Notes: generated by a model from the letters alone, not told the origin. Counted from the stretch's first letter, positions 22,610-32,224 are shown. The stretch: DNA of 64,000 nt from Bacteroidota bacterium (GCA_023428695.1 JAEYWY010000028.1:372001-436000), one strand, 5' to 3'. Made by a program: numbers and translations.

Positions 22610-24220
22610 TTATTTCTTCCTTTGCGCGAACATCCATTCGAGGAATGCAGGCTCGGCAAATGCATTGTCCCAACTATTATGATTAACACCCGGGTATTCG
22701 GTATATTTCACTTTTGCGCCGACTGATTTAAGTTTTTGCACCATGTCACGGGAGAGCCGGACGTCGACGATGGCGTCAACGCTTCCGTGGAAGATCCAGA
22801 AAGGTGTGCGACGAACTCGCTTGTCGTACGCCTTTGTATCCGCCCCGCCACAGATCGGAAGTGCCGCCGCGTAACGTTCGGGGTACCGGTACACAGACTC
22901 AAATGTTCCCATGCCCCCCATCGATAATCCTGTTATGTAGATCTTCGACTTATCAACAGCTTCCTCATCCGCAAGTTTTGCAACAAGTTCATTGGCTGCC
23001 GCCAAGGGCCATTGCGCATCACCGGAATAATCGAGATCAATTTTAAATGGCGTAACCGACCTGTCAATCTTCGCAGAAGCCCAGTACGAGTCACCGGGAC
23101 ATTGGGGCACTACTACAATGGCCGGATACTTTTGACGGATATCCTTCTCAAGAAACAGGCGTGCACCATGAACAAGTTGTTTCTCGTTGTCGTTTCCGCG
23201 TTCACCCCCACCGTGAAGCAAAAGAATCAGCGGGTACTTTTTGGTTTTGTCATAGTTTTCCGGGAACAAAATCCGATAAGGAAGGTAATTTCCGGCAGAC
23301 TCGAATGTTCCGTACTCATACGGGCGAAGTTCAGGATCAGGTGCTTTCATCAGGCCCTGAACACCCAACCAGTCTGCGAACCGTTCTATCCACTGATCCG
23401 TGGGCAAATTATTTCTGCGCATACCGAATCCGTGATCACCACGTGCATACATGTGAAGCTCGGCATCTTTTTTCGCGTTGAGCCATGCTGAATACAGATC
23501 TGTACTGTGCGGCGCGAGTCCGAAGCCATCGTTGGTCGCGGCCAGCACAAAAAGCGGCGGAGCATCCTTTTTGATTTCTCCAATCATCTCCTTTGGAAAG
23601 AATGGATAAACGGGCGCACAAAAATCAGGGCGGTCGTTCTGAGTATTGTTGAACAATGAACCTGCAGCGATGGTGCCTCCTGCTGAAAAGCCCATGATAC
23701 CGACACGGTTTGGAAGCACATCGTACTCTTTGGCATGTTGGCGAACGTATTCAATCGCAGTCCGACCATCCGAAATCGCCATGGGAATTACTTCATTGAC
23801 AGCTTTATTAAATTCTTCTGAGCCCCATTTCCTCATCACTTCAGCTGTGGGTTCGTTGGTAAAGCTTCGTGCAAGCCGGTACTTTAATACGAAGCAGGTT
23901 ACACCTTTTTTCGCCAGCCATTCCGCGACATGAAATCCTTCGCTGTCAATCGATAGCGCGTGAAAGGCACCGCCAGGGGCAATGATCAGCGCCGTACCGT
24001 TCGCCTTGCCTTTTTCAGGTTGAACGACCGTGAGCGTTGGGGTGCTCACATTATAAACAACACGCGTGTTCCACGTATTGCTGTCGTTCACGGCTTCAGA
24101 CCACGTCCAGTCTTCCGAGCCGGGTGCCTTCCCGTCATAAAGCTGTACAACCTTGTGTTGTGCGAATACTGACGAACCGCATAACGCCAGTAGTACTATC
24201 AAAAAACAGACTCTTTTCAT
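22610..24220 (-). CDS. Exported protein with two fused alpha/beta-hydrolase domains
   Basis: A 536-residue protein with signal peptide (MKRVCFLIVLLALCGSSVFAQ). Residues ~50-290 form an esterase/lipase domain of the acetyl-esterase (COG0657-like) type with an oxyanion region PGGAFHAL and nucleophile elbow GFSAGG. Residues ~300-536 form a second, different hydrolase related to PHB-depolymerase/COG4099 enzymes (LLLHGGGERG, nucleophile elbow GLSMGG, acid in HGSVDAIVD and a histidine in GVNHNSWDNAF). Such tandem fusions suggest stepwise de-esterification of a polymer, for example an acylated polysaccharide. 90 bp downstream of the carboxylesterase gene on the same strand. Confidence 0.9.
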   Translation of the reverse strand: MKRVCFLIVLLALCGSSVFAQHKVVQLYDGKAPGSEDWTWSEAVNDSNTWNTRVVYNVSTPTLTVVQPEKGKANGTALIIAPGGAFHALSIDSEGFHVAEWLAKKGVTCFVLKYRLARSFTNEPTAEVMRKWGSEEFNKAVNEVIPMAISDGRTAIEYVRQHAKEYDVLPNRVGIMGFSAGGTIAAGSLFNNTQNDRPDFCAPVYPFFPKEMIGEIKKDAPPLFVLAATNDGFGLAPHSTDLYSAWLNAKKDAELHMYARGDHGFGMRRNNLPTDQWIERFADWLGVQGLMKAPDPELRPYEYGTFESAGNYLPYRILFPENYDKTKKYPLILLLHGGGERGNDNEKQLVHGARLFLEKDIRQKYPAIVVVPQCPGDSYWASAKIDRSVTPFKIDLDYSGDAQWPLAAANELVAKLADEEAVDKSKIYITGLSMGGMGTFESVYRYPERYAAALPICGGADTKAYDKRVRRTPFWIFHGSVDAIVDVRLSRDMVQKLKSVGAKVKYTEYPGVNHNSWDNAFAEPAFLEWMFAQRKK

Positions 24221-24310
24221 ACGGGCTAATTTGTGTTGTTAGTTGAATACAATGCCACTGTACAAAGTTTTAGAGCGAGGATACCGGCATCGAAGGTCGG
24301 GCGGCTGATT

Positions 24311-25933
24311 CTACTGCGCCACCTTATCCAGGAAGTAATACCTCGCGTCATCGTACGGAACAGACTTCGACTCCGTGTCGATGATCATCACTGGAGGTTT
24401 CGTGTCCGCCGGTTTTGCGGCTTGCCATTCAGGCAGACCACCACCGTTTGGATTTCCTGTCTTGATAAAGTTGGCGAAGAAGTTCAGCATCGTTTCAGAG
24501 ACTTTATAATCATCGGGTGTCCACTCGAAATCTTTTACGAGATGAAGGTTCCCCATACAATACTCAATTTCGCATGCATGTGGCGCACCGATGGGCTCAG
24601 GCATTTTGAATCCACCTTGTTGTGTTCCTCCGGCAAGACCGGGAGTCAGTGACTTGTCAACCAGCGGCGGGCGCAGTTTGCTATACAAGTACCGGTACAC
24701 GGGTTGTGAACTGTGCTTGCGGTGCAAATCAAACCACTTCCATGTGCTGTATGCGATGAAACGATCGGATGCAAGGTTCGTAGCAGCCCACTCCACTTCC
24801 TTCGGAGACCCATGCGGGTAGACTTTCAACGCTTCTTCCCAGTTGTTCGGGTAAGCTTCCTTCACCTTCTTAATCAGATTCTCTTCGGTGTACGGAAGAC
24901 CTTGCATGAACGCCATGCCTGGTATCTCGGCAGAATTCCATCCCAGAAGCAACGGTACCTGTGCCTGTTCACCTGCTTTGAAGATTTCTTCCATCCCCTT
25001 CGGATAGAAGTATCCGTCAATGGTTGGCGGGAAGCCAAAACGGCGGGATTCCTGGTAAGCAATGAAAAGCTCAAGCGTGCTTGCCGCCCTCATTTGAGCG
25101 ACGGATTTAAAACCCGCCTTCGAAGCAAACTCCTGCCCTTGCTTTTCGCCTTCCGCCAGGGGTACGGCAGCCAAAGCGCTGATGCCTGAGCCGCTCTCAC
25201 CAATGGCGCCTGCAATGAGATTTCGCGAAAGCGGAGAAACCATTTGCGCACTTACCGAAATTGAGCCCGCAGACTCGCCAGCGATGGTCACTTTCTTCGG
25301 ATCACCACCAAACGCTTTTATGTTTTTGTTAACCCACTTCAGCGCGAGCGCCTGATCGAGCAGGCCCCAGTTTCCGGAACCTTTATATGAAGTCTCTTTA
25401 CTTAATTCCGGATGAGCAAAAAATCCAAAGAGGCCAAGGCGATAATTGACGGTCACCACAACAATTCCCTTTTTCGCCATGCTTGCACCGTCGTAACGCG
25501 GTTCTGAACCATCACCGGCGACAAATCCGCCGCCATAAAAGTAAACCAGGACAGGCAACGCATCGGTACTCTTTGTTGATGGAGTCCAGACGTTCAGGTA
25601 CAGGCAATCCTCACTAATTCCGTCAGACCGCGAGGTCATATCACCAAACACAATACCCTGCATGGGACGAGGTCCGAACTTCTTCGTTTGTTTGACGCCG
25701 GTCCAGTTCGCCGGTGGCTCCGGCGCTTTCCAGCGCAATGCTCCCACCGGCGGCTTTGCAAACGGAACCCCCAGGTAGACCTGCAGGTTCTGTTTGGTAT
25801 CGTAAATACCTTCTATAATCCCGTTCTCAATTTTGGTCTGCACCGGAAAACCAAAGTCAGTCTGCGCTGTAACAATGCCGGTTCCCAGACACAGGAACAG
25901 CGCGCATCGGAGAATACATTTAATGGCGTTCAT
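24311..25933 (-). CDS. Carboxylesterase type B, exported
   Basis: A 540-residue serine esterase with signal peptide (ending GIVTAQ). Family marks are FAKPPVGALRWKAPEP, EDCLYLNVW, YFYGGGFVAGDGS (oxyanion hole), nucleophile elbow GESAGS and the late histidine in GAPHACEIEY. The substrate is probably an ester of plant or microbial origin. It is divergent from the Nudix-type regulator at 26019, and a 29-bp palindrome lies between them, so it is a likely target of that regulator. The second esterase gene follows downstream and may belong to the same unit. Confidence 0.93.
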   Translation of the reverse strand: MNAIKCILRCALFLCLGTGIVTAQTDFGFPVQTKIENGIIEGIYDTKQNLQVYLGVPFAKPPVGALRWKAPEPPANWTGVKQTKKFGPRPMQGIVFGDMTSRSDGISEDCLYLNVWTPSTKSTDALPVLVYFYGGGFVAGDGSEPRYDGASMAKKGIVVVTVNYRLGLFGFFAHPELSKETSYKGSGNWGLLDQALALKWVNKNIKAFGGDPKKVTIAGESAGSISVSAQMVSPLSRNLIAGAIGESGSGISALAAVPLAEGEKQGQEFASKAGFKSVAQMRAASTLELFIAYQESRRFGFPPTIDGYFYPKGMEEIFKAGEQAQVPLLLGWNSAEIPGMAFMQGLPYTEENLIKKVKEAYPNNWEEALKVYPHGSPKEVEWAATNLASDRFIAYSTWKWFDLHRKHSSQPVYRYLYSKLRPPLVDKSLTPGLAGGTQQGGFKMPEPIGAPHACEIEYCMGNLHLVKDFEWTPDDYKVSETMLNFFANFIKTGNPNGGGLPEWQAAKPADTKPPVMIIDTESKSVPYDDARYYFLDKVAQ

Positions 25934-25935
25934 AC

Positions 25936-25964
25936 TATTATTGTCTCATTTTGTAACAATAATA
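25936..25964. promoter_or_regulatory. Palindrome between esterase and Nudix-type regulator
   Basis: TATTATTGT (25936-25944) and ACAATAATA (25956-25964) form a perfect 9-bp inverted repeat with an 11-bp spacer. It overlaps the leader of the esterase gene, only 2 bp before its start codon, and lies in the divergent intergenic region, as expected for a repressor operator. Confidence 0.65.
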
Positions 25965-26018
25965 ACTACCATTTCCGAATAAAGCCATTGATTTATACTT
26001 TTATGCAAAATACTATCC

Positions 26019-26711
26019 ATGAAGGGGACTGATTTTTTGTCGCATATCGCCTATGATTCTGTGATTTTTGGGTTCTCGGGAAAAGAGCTCAAGATTCTTA
26101 TCATGGAGTATCATAACACCGGTCTGTTCGCGCTTCCCGGCGGATTTGTACGCAAAGACGAGGACCTGGACCAGGCGGTGCGCAGAGGTCTCGCCGAACG
26201 GACGGGGCTCACATCAATTTACCTGGAGCAATTTCATACGTTTGGATCGATTTCGAGATACGATCCGGAAGTGATGGCGACACTCTTGCGCGCTAACGGT
26301 CATAATGCTGAAAAGGACTATCCCTGGATGTTGGAACGGTTCATATCTGTTGCGTATTACGCCTTGATTGATTACCGTGACGTCGTTCCGCGACCGGATG
26401 CGTTATCTGACTCGTGTGAATGGTATTCCGTAAAGCGGATTCCAAAACTGATACTCGACCATAAAGACATTGTGAAGCGGGCTATACAAACGCTCCGTGA
26501 AAATCTTGACAGGAAACTCGTTGGTGGCAACCTGCTACCCAAACGTTTTACGATGAAAGAACTGCAACACGTTTACGAGGCAATTCACGGGACAAAACTT
26601 CGCCGGACATCATTCCAGCGGAAGATGCTAGCGAAAGGCGTACTGAAACGTCACGGGAAACAATTTTCAGGCAAGGCTCATAAGGCCCCATACCTGTACA
26701 GTTTCAAATGA
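26019..26711 (+). CDS. Nudix-domain transcriptional regulator (NrtR/AraR-like)
   Basis: A 230-residue protein with an N-terminal Nudix fold and a C-terminal winged helix (NLLPKRFTMKELQHVYEAIHG, RRTSFQRKMLAKGVLKRHG). The Nudix box LPGGFVRKDEDLDQAVRRGLAERTG keeps the glycines but loses the catalytic RE and EE residues (RG and ER), so it should bind rather than hydrolyse its ligand. This is the layout of NrtR and Bacteroidota AraR regulators, which sense ADP-ribose or sugars. It is divergent from the esterase genes, which it probably controls. The effector cannot be predicted. Confidence 0.9.
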   Translation: MKGTDFLSHIAYDSVIFGFSGKELKILIMEYHNTGLFALPGGFVRKDEDLDQAVRRGLAERTGLTSIYLEQFHTFGSISRYDPEVMATLLRANGHNAEKDYPWMLERFISVAYYALIDYRDVVPRPDALSDSCEWYSVKRIPKLILDHKDIVKRAIQTLRENLDRKLVGGNLLPKRFTMKELQHVYEAIHGTKLRRTSFQRKMLAKGVLKRHGKQFSGKAHKAPYLYSFK

Positions 26712-26727
26712 TGTTGCTTCAATCCTT

Positions 26728-29121
26728 CTATTCGGATCTGAGTGTCGTTGCGGCGTCCACGAAAGCTGCCCTGATCGCCTGAGCGCTCACCGTCAGGAGT
26801 GCTATCAACAGGGGAACAATCATCGCGACTGCGAAAATGTTCCAACCTATCGATGTGCGGTAAGAAAATGTTTCAAGCCAGGAATTCATGAGGAAATATC
26901 CAAGAGGGCAGGCAAGTAACGCTGCAACCAGTACCAATCTTGAGAAGTCGCGTGTGAGCAGCACAACTATACCTGAAACAGACGCACCCAGAACCTTTCG
27001 TATGCTGATCTCCTGAATGCGTTGCCTGATCATAAACGTTGACAATCCGAAGAGCCCCAGACACGCGATAAAAAACGAAAGGGCCGCAGCAACGTAAAAA
27101 ATCGCTTCCATCTTGCGCTCCCTGTCATATTGTTGACTAAGGGCATCATTTACGAAACTGTATTGAAGAGGAACACCGGGGACGATCCTGTTCCATGTTT
27201 CGTTAAGCACCTGAATGGCATCTGCGACGTGTTCTGTCTGAATTCGCATAGAAAGGTTGGCACCACCGCGGGCATATCCAATAAGCAACGGTTGTACCAT
27301 AGCGTGCAGATTCTCGAAATGAAAATCTTTTACGACCCCAATAACGTATCGTGCATTTTCGCCATTACCAAATGGTTTTCCCAGAGCATCTTCATTGCTG
27401 ACCCAGCCCAGGTTCCTCACCGCTGCTTCATTTACGATCACAGCTTTTGAAGAGTCTGAAGTTGCTCTCGCAAATCCGCGTCCGGCAACGAATTCCATCT
27501 TGTACGTCGCAAAATAATCGGGATCAACGGACATGCGGTAGATACTCGTAACGATCTCCTTTCCTTCCGCGTCTTTCGTTGAGATCCAGCCATTACCCAA
27601 ACCGCCGACAACATTTCCACCATGAAGCGCAGTCTGCTCAATAAATGGTGCTGAAAGCAAAGCGTTCTTAATTACATCATAGTTTTGAACCACCGACTGA
27701 TCACCATTAAAATCTACAGTAATAACACCTGAGCCTTCATAACCAAGCGGTTTCTCACGAATGAATTGCATCTGACGATTTACTGTCAGAATACAAATCA
27801 GAAGAATGGTGGAAATTCCAAATTGAAGAATGACAAGACCTTTTCGGAACGCCTGACCACGTTCTCCGCCAAAGAACCTGCCTCTCAGTGCGACTACGGG
27901 TCGGAACGATGCAAGCACAACGGCCGGATACACACCGGATAGCAAGGTGATCACCAGTGTCAGGGCCACAAGCGCAGACACATGTCGGATATTCACAGGA
28001 AATGCATAAGGCTGACCCATCCAGGCGGAAAACCCAGGCAGGGTCAATTGCGCCAACGCAACGCCTATTAGCACGGCCATAAGGGTTATCAGGAACGTCT
28101 CGGAAAAGAATTGTTGCATCAACTCGAAGTGGCGTGCACCCGACACCTTGCGAAGCGATATCTCTTTCGCGCGTTTGGCCGATGTTGCCGTGGTGAGGTT
28201 AATGTAATTGAAGCATGCGAGGAGAAGAACCAAAACTGCTACAGCTATGAAAACGCGTACTGTCACCATGCTGCCATTGTTTCCGGAATCGTATCGCAAA
28301 TTGGAATGAAGATGTATGTCGCGAATCGGCTGAAGGAAATATTCATACGACATCTTGTTATCAGCCCAATCCTTCCTTGAATGCTCCTCCACAACTTCAT
28401 TCACCCTCGCTTCAACAGTGTCACGAAGCGCAGGATCGCGGAGTTCAACGTATGTTCTTGGCCATCCACCTAACCACGAGTTGTCGATGTCCTCCTGATA
28501 TTCCCTCAGGACGAACGCGTGCAGTTTTTTGTAAGGAACGACAAAATCAAATTGGATGTGCGAATCAGGGGGTGCATTTTCCGAAATCGCCACAACGGTT
28601 GCAGGCTCGTCATCAAGATATAGTACAGCATCAAGAGCCTTACTCATGTCACCAAAGTATTTCTCCGCCATCTCGCGACTGATAATCACCTGGTCCGGAC
28701 TTCTGAGTAGATTTTCCTCCGGACCGGCGATGATGTTAAAACCGAAAAATGAAAAGAAAGTGGAGTCTGCGAAAATGATTCCGTTTTCAAAATTCGTTTC
28801 GCCGCCCTGACGCACCTTGGCGCCGGTATAGAACACGCGACATGAACTTGTGATATCAGGAATGAACCGGGGCAAGTGTGCGCCGAGTGCTACACCCGAG
28901 GGTGCCTGAGAAAAAGTCTCAGCTTCGCCGGTAAACGTATTCCAGATGCGAAACTTTGCTTCAACGTTCGGGTGGAAATCATCAAAACCCAATTCGCGCT
29001 CAGCCCAGATGGCAATGACGAGACACGTCGCGATGCCGAGGGCAAGTCCGCTGACATTGAGAATGACCGAAGTCTTATTCTTCATAGCGTGACGCCAGGT
29101 AGCAGGTAATGTCGGGAACAT
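26728..29121 (-). CDS. FtsX/MacB-type ABC transporter permease
   Basis: A ~797-residue inner-membrane protein with the duplicated layout of this family: a first helix and periplasmic MacB_PCD domain (FPTLPATWRHAMKNKTSVILNVSGLALGIA, with WAERELGFDDFHPN), three helices with TTATSAKRAKEISLRKVSGARH, a second periplasmic domain, and a final three-helix FtsX block (IQEISIRKVLGASVSGIV). No ATPase gene is adjacent. Bacteroidota carry many such orphan permeases, probably for lipoprotein or antimicrobial-peptide stress functions. The start at 29121 (ATG) is preferred; an upstream in-frame TTG adds ten residues. Confidence 0.93.
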   Translation of the reverse strand: MFPTLPATWRHAMKNKTSVILNVSGLALGIATCLVIAIWAERELGFDDFHPNVEAKFRIWNTFTGEAETFSQAPSGVALGAHLPRFIPDITSSCRVFYTGAKVRQGGETNFENGIIFADSTFFSFFGFNIIAGPEENLLRSPDQVIISREMAEKYFGDMSKALDAVLYLDDEPATVVAISENAPPDSHIQFDFVVPYKKLHAFVLREYQEDIDNSWLGGWPRTYVELRDPALRDTVEARVNEVVEEHSRKDWADNKMSYEYFLQPIRDIHLHSNLRYDSGNNGSMVTVRVFIAVAVLVLLLACFNYINLTTATSAKRAKEISLRKVSGARHFELMQQFFSETFLITLMAVLIGVALAQLTLPGFSAWMGQPYAFPVNIRHVSALVALTLVITLLSGVYPAVVLASFRPVVALRGRFFGGERGQAFRKGLVILQFGISTILLICILTVNRQMQFIREKPLGYEGSGVITVDFNGDQSVVQNYDVIKNALLSAPFIEQTALHGGNVVGGLGNGWISTKDAEGKEIVTSIYRMSVDPDYFATYKMEFVAGRGFARATSDSSKAVIVNEAAVRNLGWVSNEDALGKPFGNGENARYVIGVVKDFHFENLHAMVQPLLIGYARGGANLSMRIQTEHVADAIQVLNETWNRIVPGVPLQYSFVNDALSQQYDRERKMEAIFYVAAALSFFIACLGLFGLSTFMIRQRIQEISIRKVLGASVSGIVVLLTRDFSRLVLVAALLACPLGYFLMNSWLETFSYRTSIGWNIFAVAMIVPLLIALLTVSAQAIRAAFVDAATTLRSE

Positions 29122-29541
29122 AGGAAAGGTTTTGAACGTGATCGTTGCCAACTACCGTGCCAGCGCGTTCTATCCACTAAATTCAGGTGATTTGAAGGAG
29201 TCAGGAGTCCGCTTATGAGTAAAAGTGTGCGCCTGCGGACAAGGGGAATAGCTTCGGCTGCAAGTTCGTTTCATCCTAATTAGAACGTTCACGATTCTGG
29301 ACATAGGGCGGTTTTTTCACCGCGAAGGCGCGAAGACGCAACGGAGCGCAAAGAGAGTTAGTCCCACCAATGAGAAATCAGAAATAACCCACCGTTCCGC
29401 GGACATCACCCATTTTTCACCGCGAGCATCATCCAGGAAACTTAACCTCTGGACCTTTCATCTTTCAAACTTTCATTCCTGAAACCCTGAAACTCGAAAC
29501 CTGTCTGCTTACCGCGACGACACGAAAATTTTGAAACTAAA
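29122..29541. other. Gene-free region with a dispersed GCGAAGGCGCGAAG-type repeat
   Basis: About 420 bp without a credible gene. Around 29318-29361, CACCGCGAAGGCGCGAAGAC followed by GCAACGGAGCGCAAAGAG is a short imperfect repeat of a form common in intergenic DNA of many bacteria. A second CACCGCGA copy lies at ~29417. No RNA gene or clear promoter was found. Confidence 0.5.
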
Positions 29542-30957
29542 CTAGATAATAAATGAATAGTACTTTTTAAGTGTAGTACGCATAGCGGTAGCGTTAGTTT
29601 TTTTTCCTTTCAACTTATTAAATGGATCCGTTGGTGATTTTTGTTTTCCAATTGCATCGAGCGTAAAATCATCCTGCGTAAGATCAGACGACAAGTCGGC
29701 CGGAGCAAGCGGTGCGCTGAAACGAATACTATCGCCCATCACCAGGGAGTAAGGAGCAACGAAGTGAGTTTCGCTTTCAAGCCTGAAATCAAGCGTCACT
29801 TTCCCATAGGCATATTCAGTGCTGCCGGCAAGTGAGACATAATCATGCAGCTTAAGCCGAAGGAGCTTACAAACATATTCAGCGACTGCCTCCGCATCCT
29901 TGAAGTCACCTTTTGCATCGAGTGGGATATAAGTATGTATGCCGGATTTTCCATCAGCTTTCACAACGGGGTGCATACCCAATGCAGAAAGCACCGCGTT
30001 TGTCTCCTTTGCTATGTTCGTTGCTTTCGCAAGTTCAAAGTCGGGAGAATCAATTTGAATGACGATGTAATCAGGACCAGCGGACTTAATTCGTGCAGGC
30101 GACGCATAAAACTCAAGACATCCATTTTCAACGTAGAATAACAGGTGCTCACGGTCATCACATAAGAGCAGGTCTGGCAAACCTTTACCCTGACGATGGC
30201 GACGGATCCAATCCGGCAACTCCACATAGCGTTTTGCGAAGACGTCAGCGTTGAGCGGCGTGACCTCAGAGGGACGATCTGCAAATCTCGTGGAAAGTTC
30301 GCGCTCGCGAAGGTGCGGGACCAGTACATCAGCGACCTTGTTATAATAATCAAGTACCTCCTGCTTCGTTACGTCGCTCCCACTCCATACCAGGTTTCGG
30401 AGATTCGTGAACGTTATCTTATGTTTGAGTCGGTAGGTCGGTTGTTTTTCTGCTGGCTTAGACTTCGAAACTTCATTCTTTGTTGGCTTTGGCTCTTCCT
30501 TTGTTATTACTTTCGTCTTTTTTTCAACGCGGCTAACGTTCTTTTCTTTGGATGCAGAGCCGGAGATAACGAACTCGGAAGATCTTCCCTTCCTTCGTAC
30601 GGCGGGCAAATCACTTACGTCGCTGAATTCAGATTTTACCCTGGTATCAAATTCAAAAGGAGTTTCATCCCAGTTGGTACTCGTACCACGACGAAAAAAG
30701 AACAGACCTGGATTTTCTTCACTTTCGCGCAATTGATGATTTGCCGACTCAAGATTACCAAGTACTGCCTGAAAAGTCATTTCATAAAAAAGATCGGCCT
30801 GGCCTTTGATTGAAGTCGTATCAATTCTTTCGTTAACGGACTCGCCGGCCTTGGTTATGAAAACCCGGACAAGGTCCTTCCTGTCGGATCGCTTTTCACA
30901 AGCTGTAAGGATTGACTGGATGGCCTTGAACGCTTTTGTATTCCTGCGAATCAACAT
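29542..30957 (-). CDS. Stand-alone LigD-type primase/polymerase-domain protein with altered active site
   Basis: A 471-residue protein. Residues ~175-455 match the polymerase (PolDom/archaeo-eukaryotic primase-like) domain of DNA ligase D used in non-homologous end joining: ITFTNLRNLVWSGSDVTKQEVLDYYNKVAD, FAKRYVELPDW, DGKSGIHTYIPL (H341) and GKVTLDF (D390). The metal-binding DxD motif is I-Q301-I-D303-SP, so the first aspartate is glutamine and catalysis is doubtful. The N-terminal ~110 residues are an unrecognised domain joined by a Lys/Glu-rich linker (~120-175). No ligase or Ku gene is next to it. Confidence 0.75.
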   Translation of the reverse strand: MLIRRNTKAFKAIQSILTACEKRSDRKDLVRVFITKAGESVNERIDTTSIKGQADLFYEMTFQAVLGNLESANHQLRESEENPGLFFFRRGTSTNWDETPFEFDTRVKSEFSDVSDLPAVRRKGRSSEFVISGSASKEKNVSRVEKKTKVITKEEPKPTKNEVSKSKPAEKQPTYRLKHKITFTNLRNLVWSGSDVTKQEVLDYYNKVADVLVPHLRERELSTRFADRPSEVTPLNADVFAKRYVELPDWIRRHRQGKGLPDLLLCDDREHLLFYVENGCLEFYASPARIKSAGPDYIVIQIDSPDFELAKATNIAKETNAVLSALGMHPVVKADGKSGIHTYIPLDAKGDFKDAEAVAEYVCKLLRLKLHDYVSLAGSTEYAYGKVTLDFRLESETHFVAPYSLVMGDSIRFSAPLAPADLSSDLTQDDFTLDAIGKQKSPTDPFNKLKGKKTNATAMRTTLKKYYSFII

Positions 30958-31047
30958 GGTATAAAGATAGGATTTGTCCCCGGAAGTAAAGGATCGAAAT
31001 CCGTGTGATATGCGGCCGGCGAAATTAACAGCTGACTTATGTCCGGG

Positions 31048-31299
31048 CTAAAAGAACAGAGACTTTCTTCTGTGTCTGGCGGCGTCAGTACTGTTTTTCT
31101 TTGCTTCCTTCCTTTTGATCTTGACGACTTTATTCCTGGAATGCGCCTTCTTTTTCCGTTTGGATTTCACGACCTGCTCATAGCCGGTAGGAATGTTATA
31201 CGCAGCGCGCGCTGCTGACGTGTTGATATCACGCTGGGCGCAAGACGATAACCCGAAGGCAAGCAATGAAAAAATCAGGAACAGTGCGACGCTTTTCAT
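31048..31299 (-). CDS. Small, very basic lipoprotein
   Basis: An 83-residue protein with a lipoprotein signal (LLAFGLSSC, lipidation at the Cys) and a mature part dominated by Lys and Arg (KSKRKKKAHSRNKVVKIKRK, ARHRRKS). No family recognised. The positive charge suggests interaction with lipopolysaccharide, nucleic acid or cell-wall polymers. It lies alone between the LigD-like and Nudix genes. A similarly basic exported protein is encoded at 40758-41078. Confidence 0.7.
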   Translation of the reverse strand: MKSVALFLIFSLLAFGLSSCAQRDINTSAARAAYNIPTGYEQVVKSKRKKKAHSRNKVVKIKRKEAKKNSTDAARHRRKSLFF

Positions 31300-31391
31300 A
31301 TGTGGTTACCGCAAAATAACGATGCCACGCTGCATTTTGTACTTCACCCATCCTTTTTTTTCTGAGACTTTCTGCAAGTCCCCCAATTCAA

Positions 31392-32162
31392 TCAGAATCC
31401 AAACCTGAATTCATCAATCAGGCTCGTTCTCCGACCATGTCGAAACGCATAAAGGTCAGCCGGTCTGCGCCTTCCTGATTTGTCCTGCCCCACTTTAATC
31501 AGCATTCCGGACTTAAGAACCTTCCTTCTGAAATTCGGACGGTCCACCGGTCGCTCCAGTATCGCCTCAACAAGAGAATGCAACTCGGGCAAAGTAAACC
31601 TGGCAGGAAGCAAATTGGAAGCAAGGGGCGCATAGGGCAACTCCTTTTTTAACGACTCATGAGCGGCCTTCGCGATTTTCCCATGATCCATAGCAAGTGT
31701 CTTTGCCTTCGTCACCGGAAGCCATTGTGCTGCATCCAGGAATTGTGTGGGCTTTAGCTCGATCCGCTGAAAGTCAACCAAAGCCATGTAGCAAATACTG
31801 ACAAACCGCTTCGAGAACCACGCACTGGCAGTCCCGGCATCTGACCCAAATGATTTCAGAAACTGGTTTATTTCATTTGGAAAGGATCGGTCGGCATCAC
31901 CAAATACCGCGAACTGTTTGAAGAGTATCTTTTCAAGACCTGTGCTTTCACGGACAATTCTTTGCACGGCATCAGCCACGTCTTCTTCCTGGCCCACAAA
32001 TCCGCCGGGAAGCAGATGTATTGTGCGCTTTCCGGCGCAAAGTTTATTGACTACGACATGCAATTGTTTGGCATAAAAACCAAAGATGACGCAGTTCACT
32101 GAAAGTTGCGGAACTGATGTGAATGCGAGATTCTTAAAATAGGCTGCGATCCTTTTATCCAT
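31392..32162 (-). CDS. Nudix-domain transcriptional regulator (NrtR/AraR-like)
   Basis: A 256-residue protein with a Nudix fold (LPGGFVGQEEDVADAVQRIVRESTG) followed by a winged helix (NLLPARFTLPELHSLVEAILERP, RPNFRRKVLKSGMLIKVGQ). As in the paralogue at 26019, the catalytic RE...EE of the Nudix box is not kept (RI and ES), indicating ligand sensing without hydrolysis. It is divergent from the ThuA/PQQ-dehydrogenase gene. The shared intergenic region has a promoter and a perfect palindrome overlapping it, so it very likely represses that gene until a sugar-like signal appears. Confidence 0.9.
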   Translation of the reverse strand: MDKRIAAYFKNLAFTSVPQLSVNCVIFGFYAKQLHVVVNKLCAGKRTIHLLPGGFVGQEEDVADAVQRIVRESTGLEKILFKQFAVFGDADRSFPNEINQFLKSFGSDAGTASAWFSKRFVSICYMALVDFQRIELKPTQFLDAAQWLPVTKAKTLAMDHGKIAKAAHESLKKELPYAPLASNLLPARFTLPELHSLVEAILERPVDRPNFRRKVLKSGMLIKVGQDKSGRRRPADLYAFRHGRRTSLIDEFRFGF

Positions 32163-32176
32163 GTCCTCACGAGTTC

Positions 32177-32206
32177 TTGACCCGTTCCAAAATTACATTA
32201 TATTTG
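32177..32206 (+). promoter_or_regulatory. Promoter of the ThuA/PQQ-dehydrogenase gene
   Basis: TTG at 32177-32179, a 19-bp spacer and TATATTTG at 32199-32206 match the Bacteroidota promoter pattern. The predicted start of transcription is ~35 bp before the ATG at 32249. Confidence 0.65.
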
Positions 32207-32224
32207 AGTCTAATTGACTCAAAT
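32202..32224. promoter_or_regulatory. Operator palindrome overlapping the -7 box
   Basis: ATTTGAGTC (32202-32210) and GACTCAAAT (32216-32224) form a perfect 9-bp inverted repeat around TAATT. It overlaps the -7 element and the transcription start, so a bound protein would block the promoter. The divergent Nudix-type regulator is the natural candidate. Confidence 0.7.
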
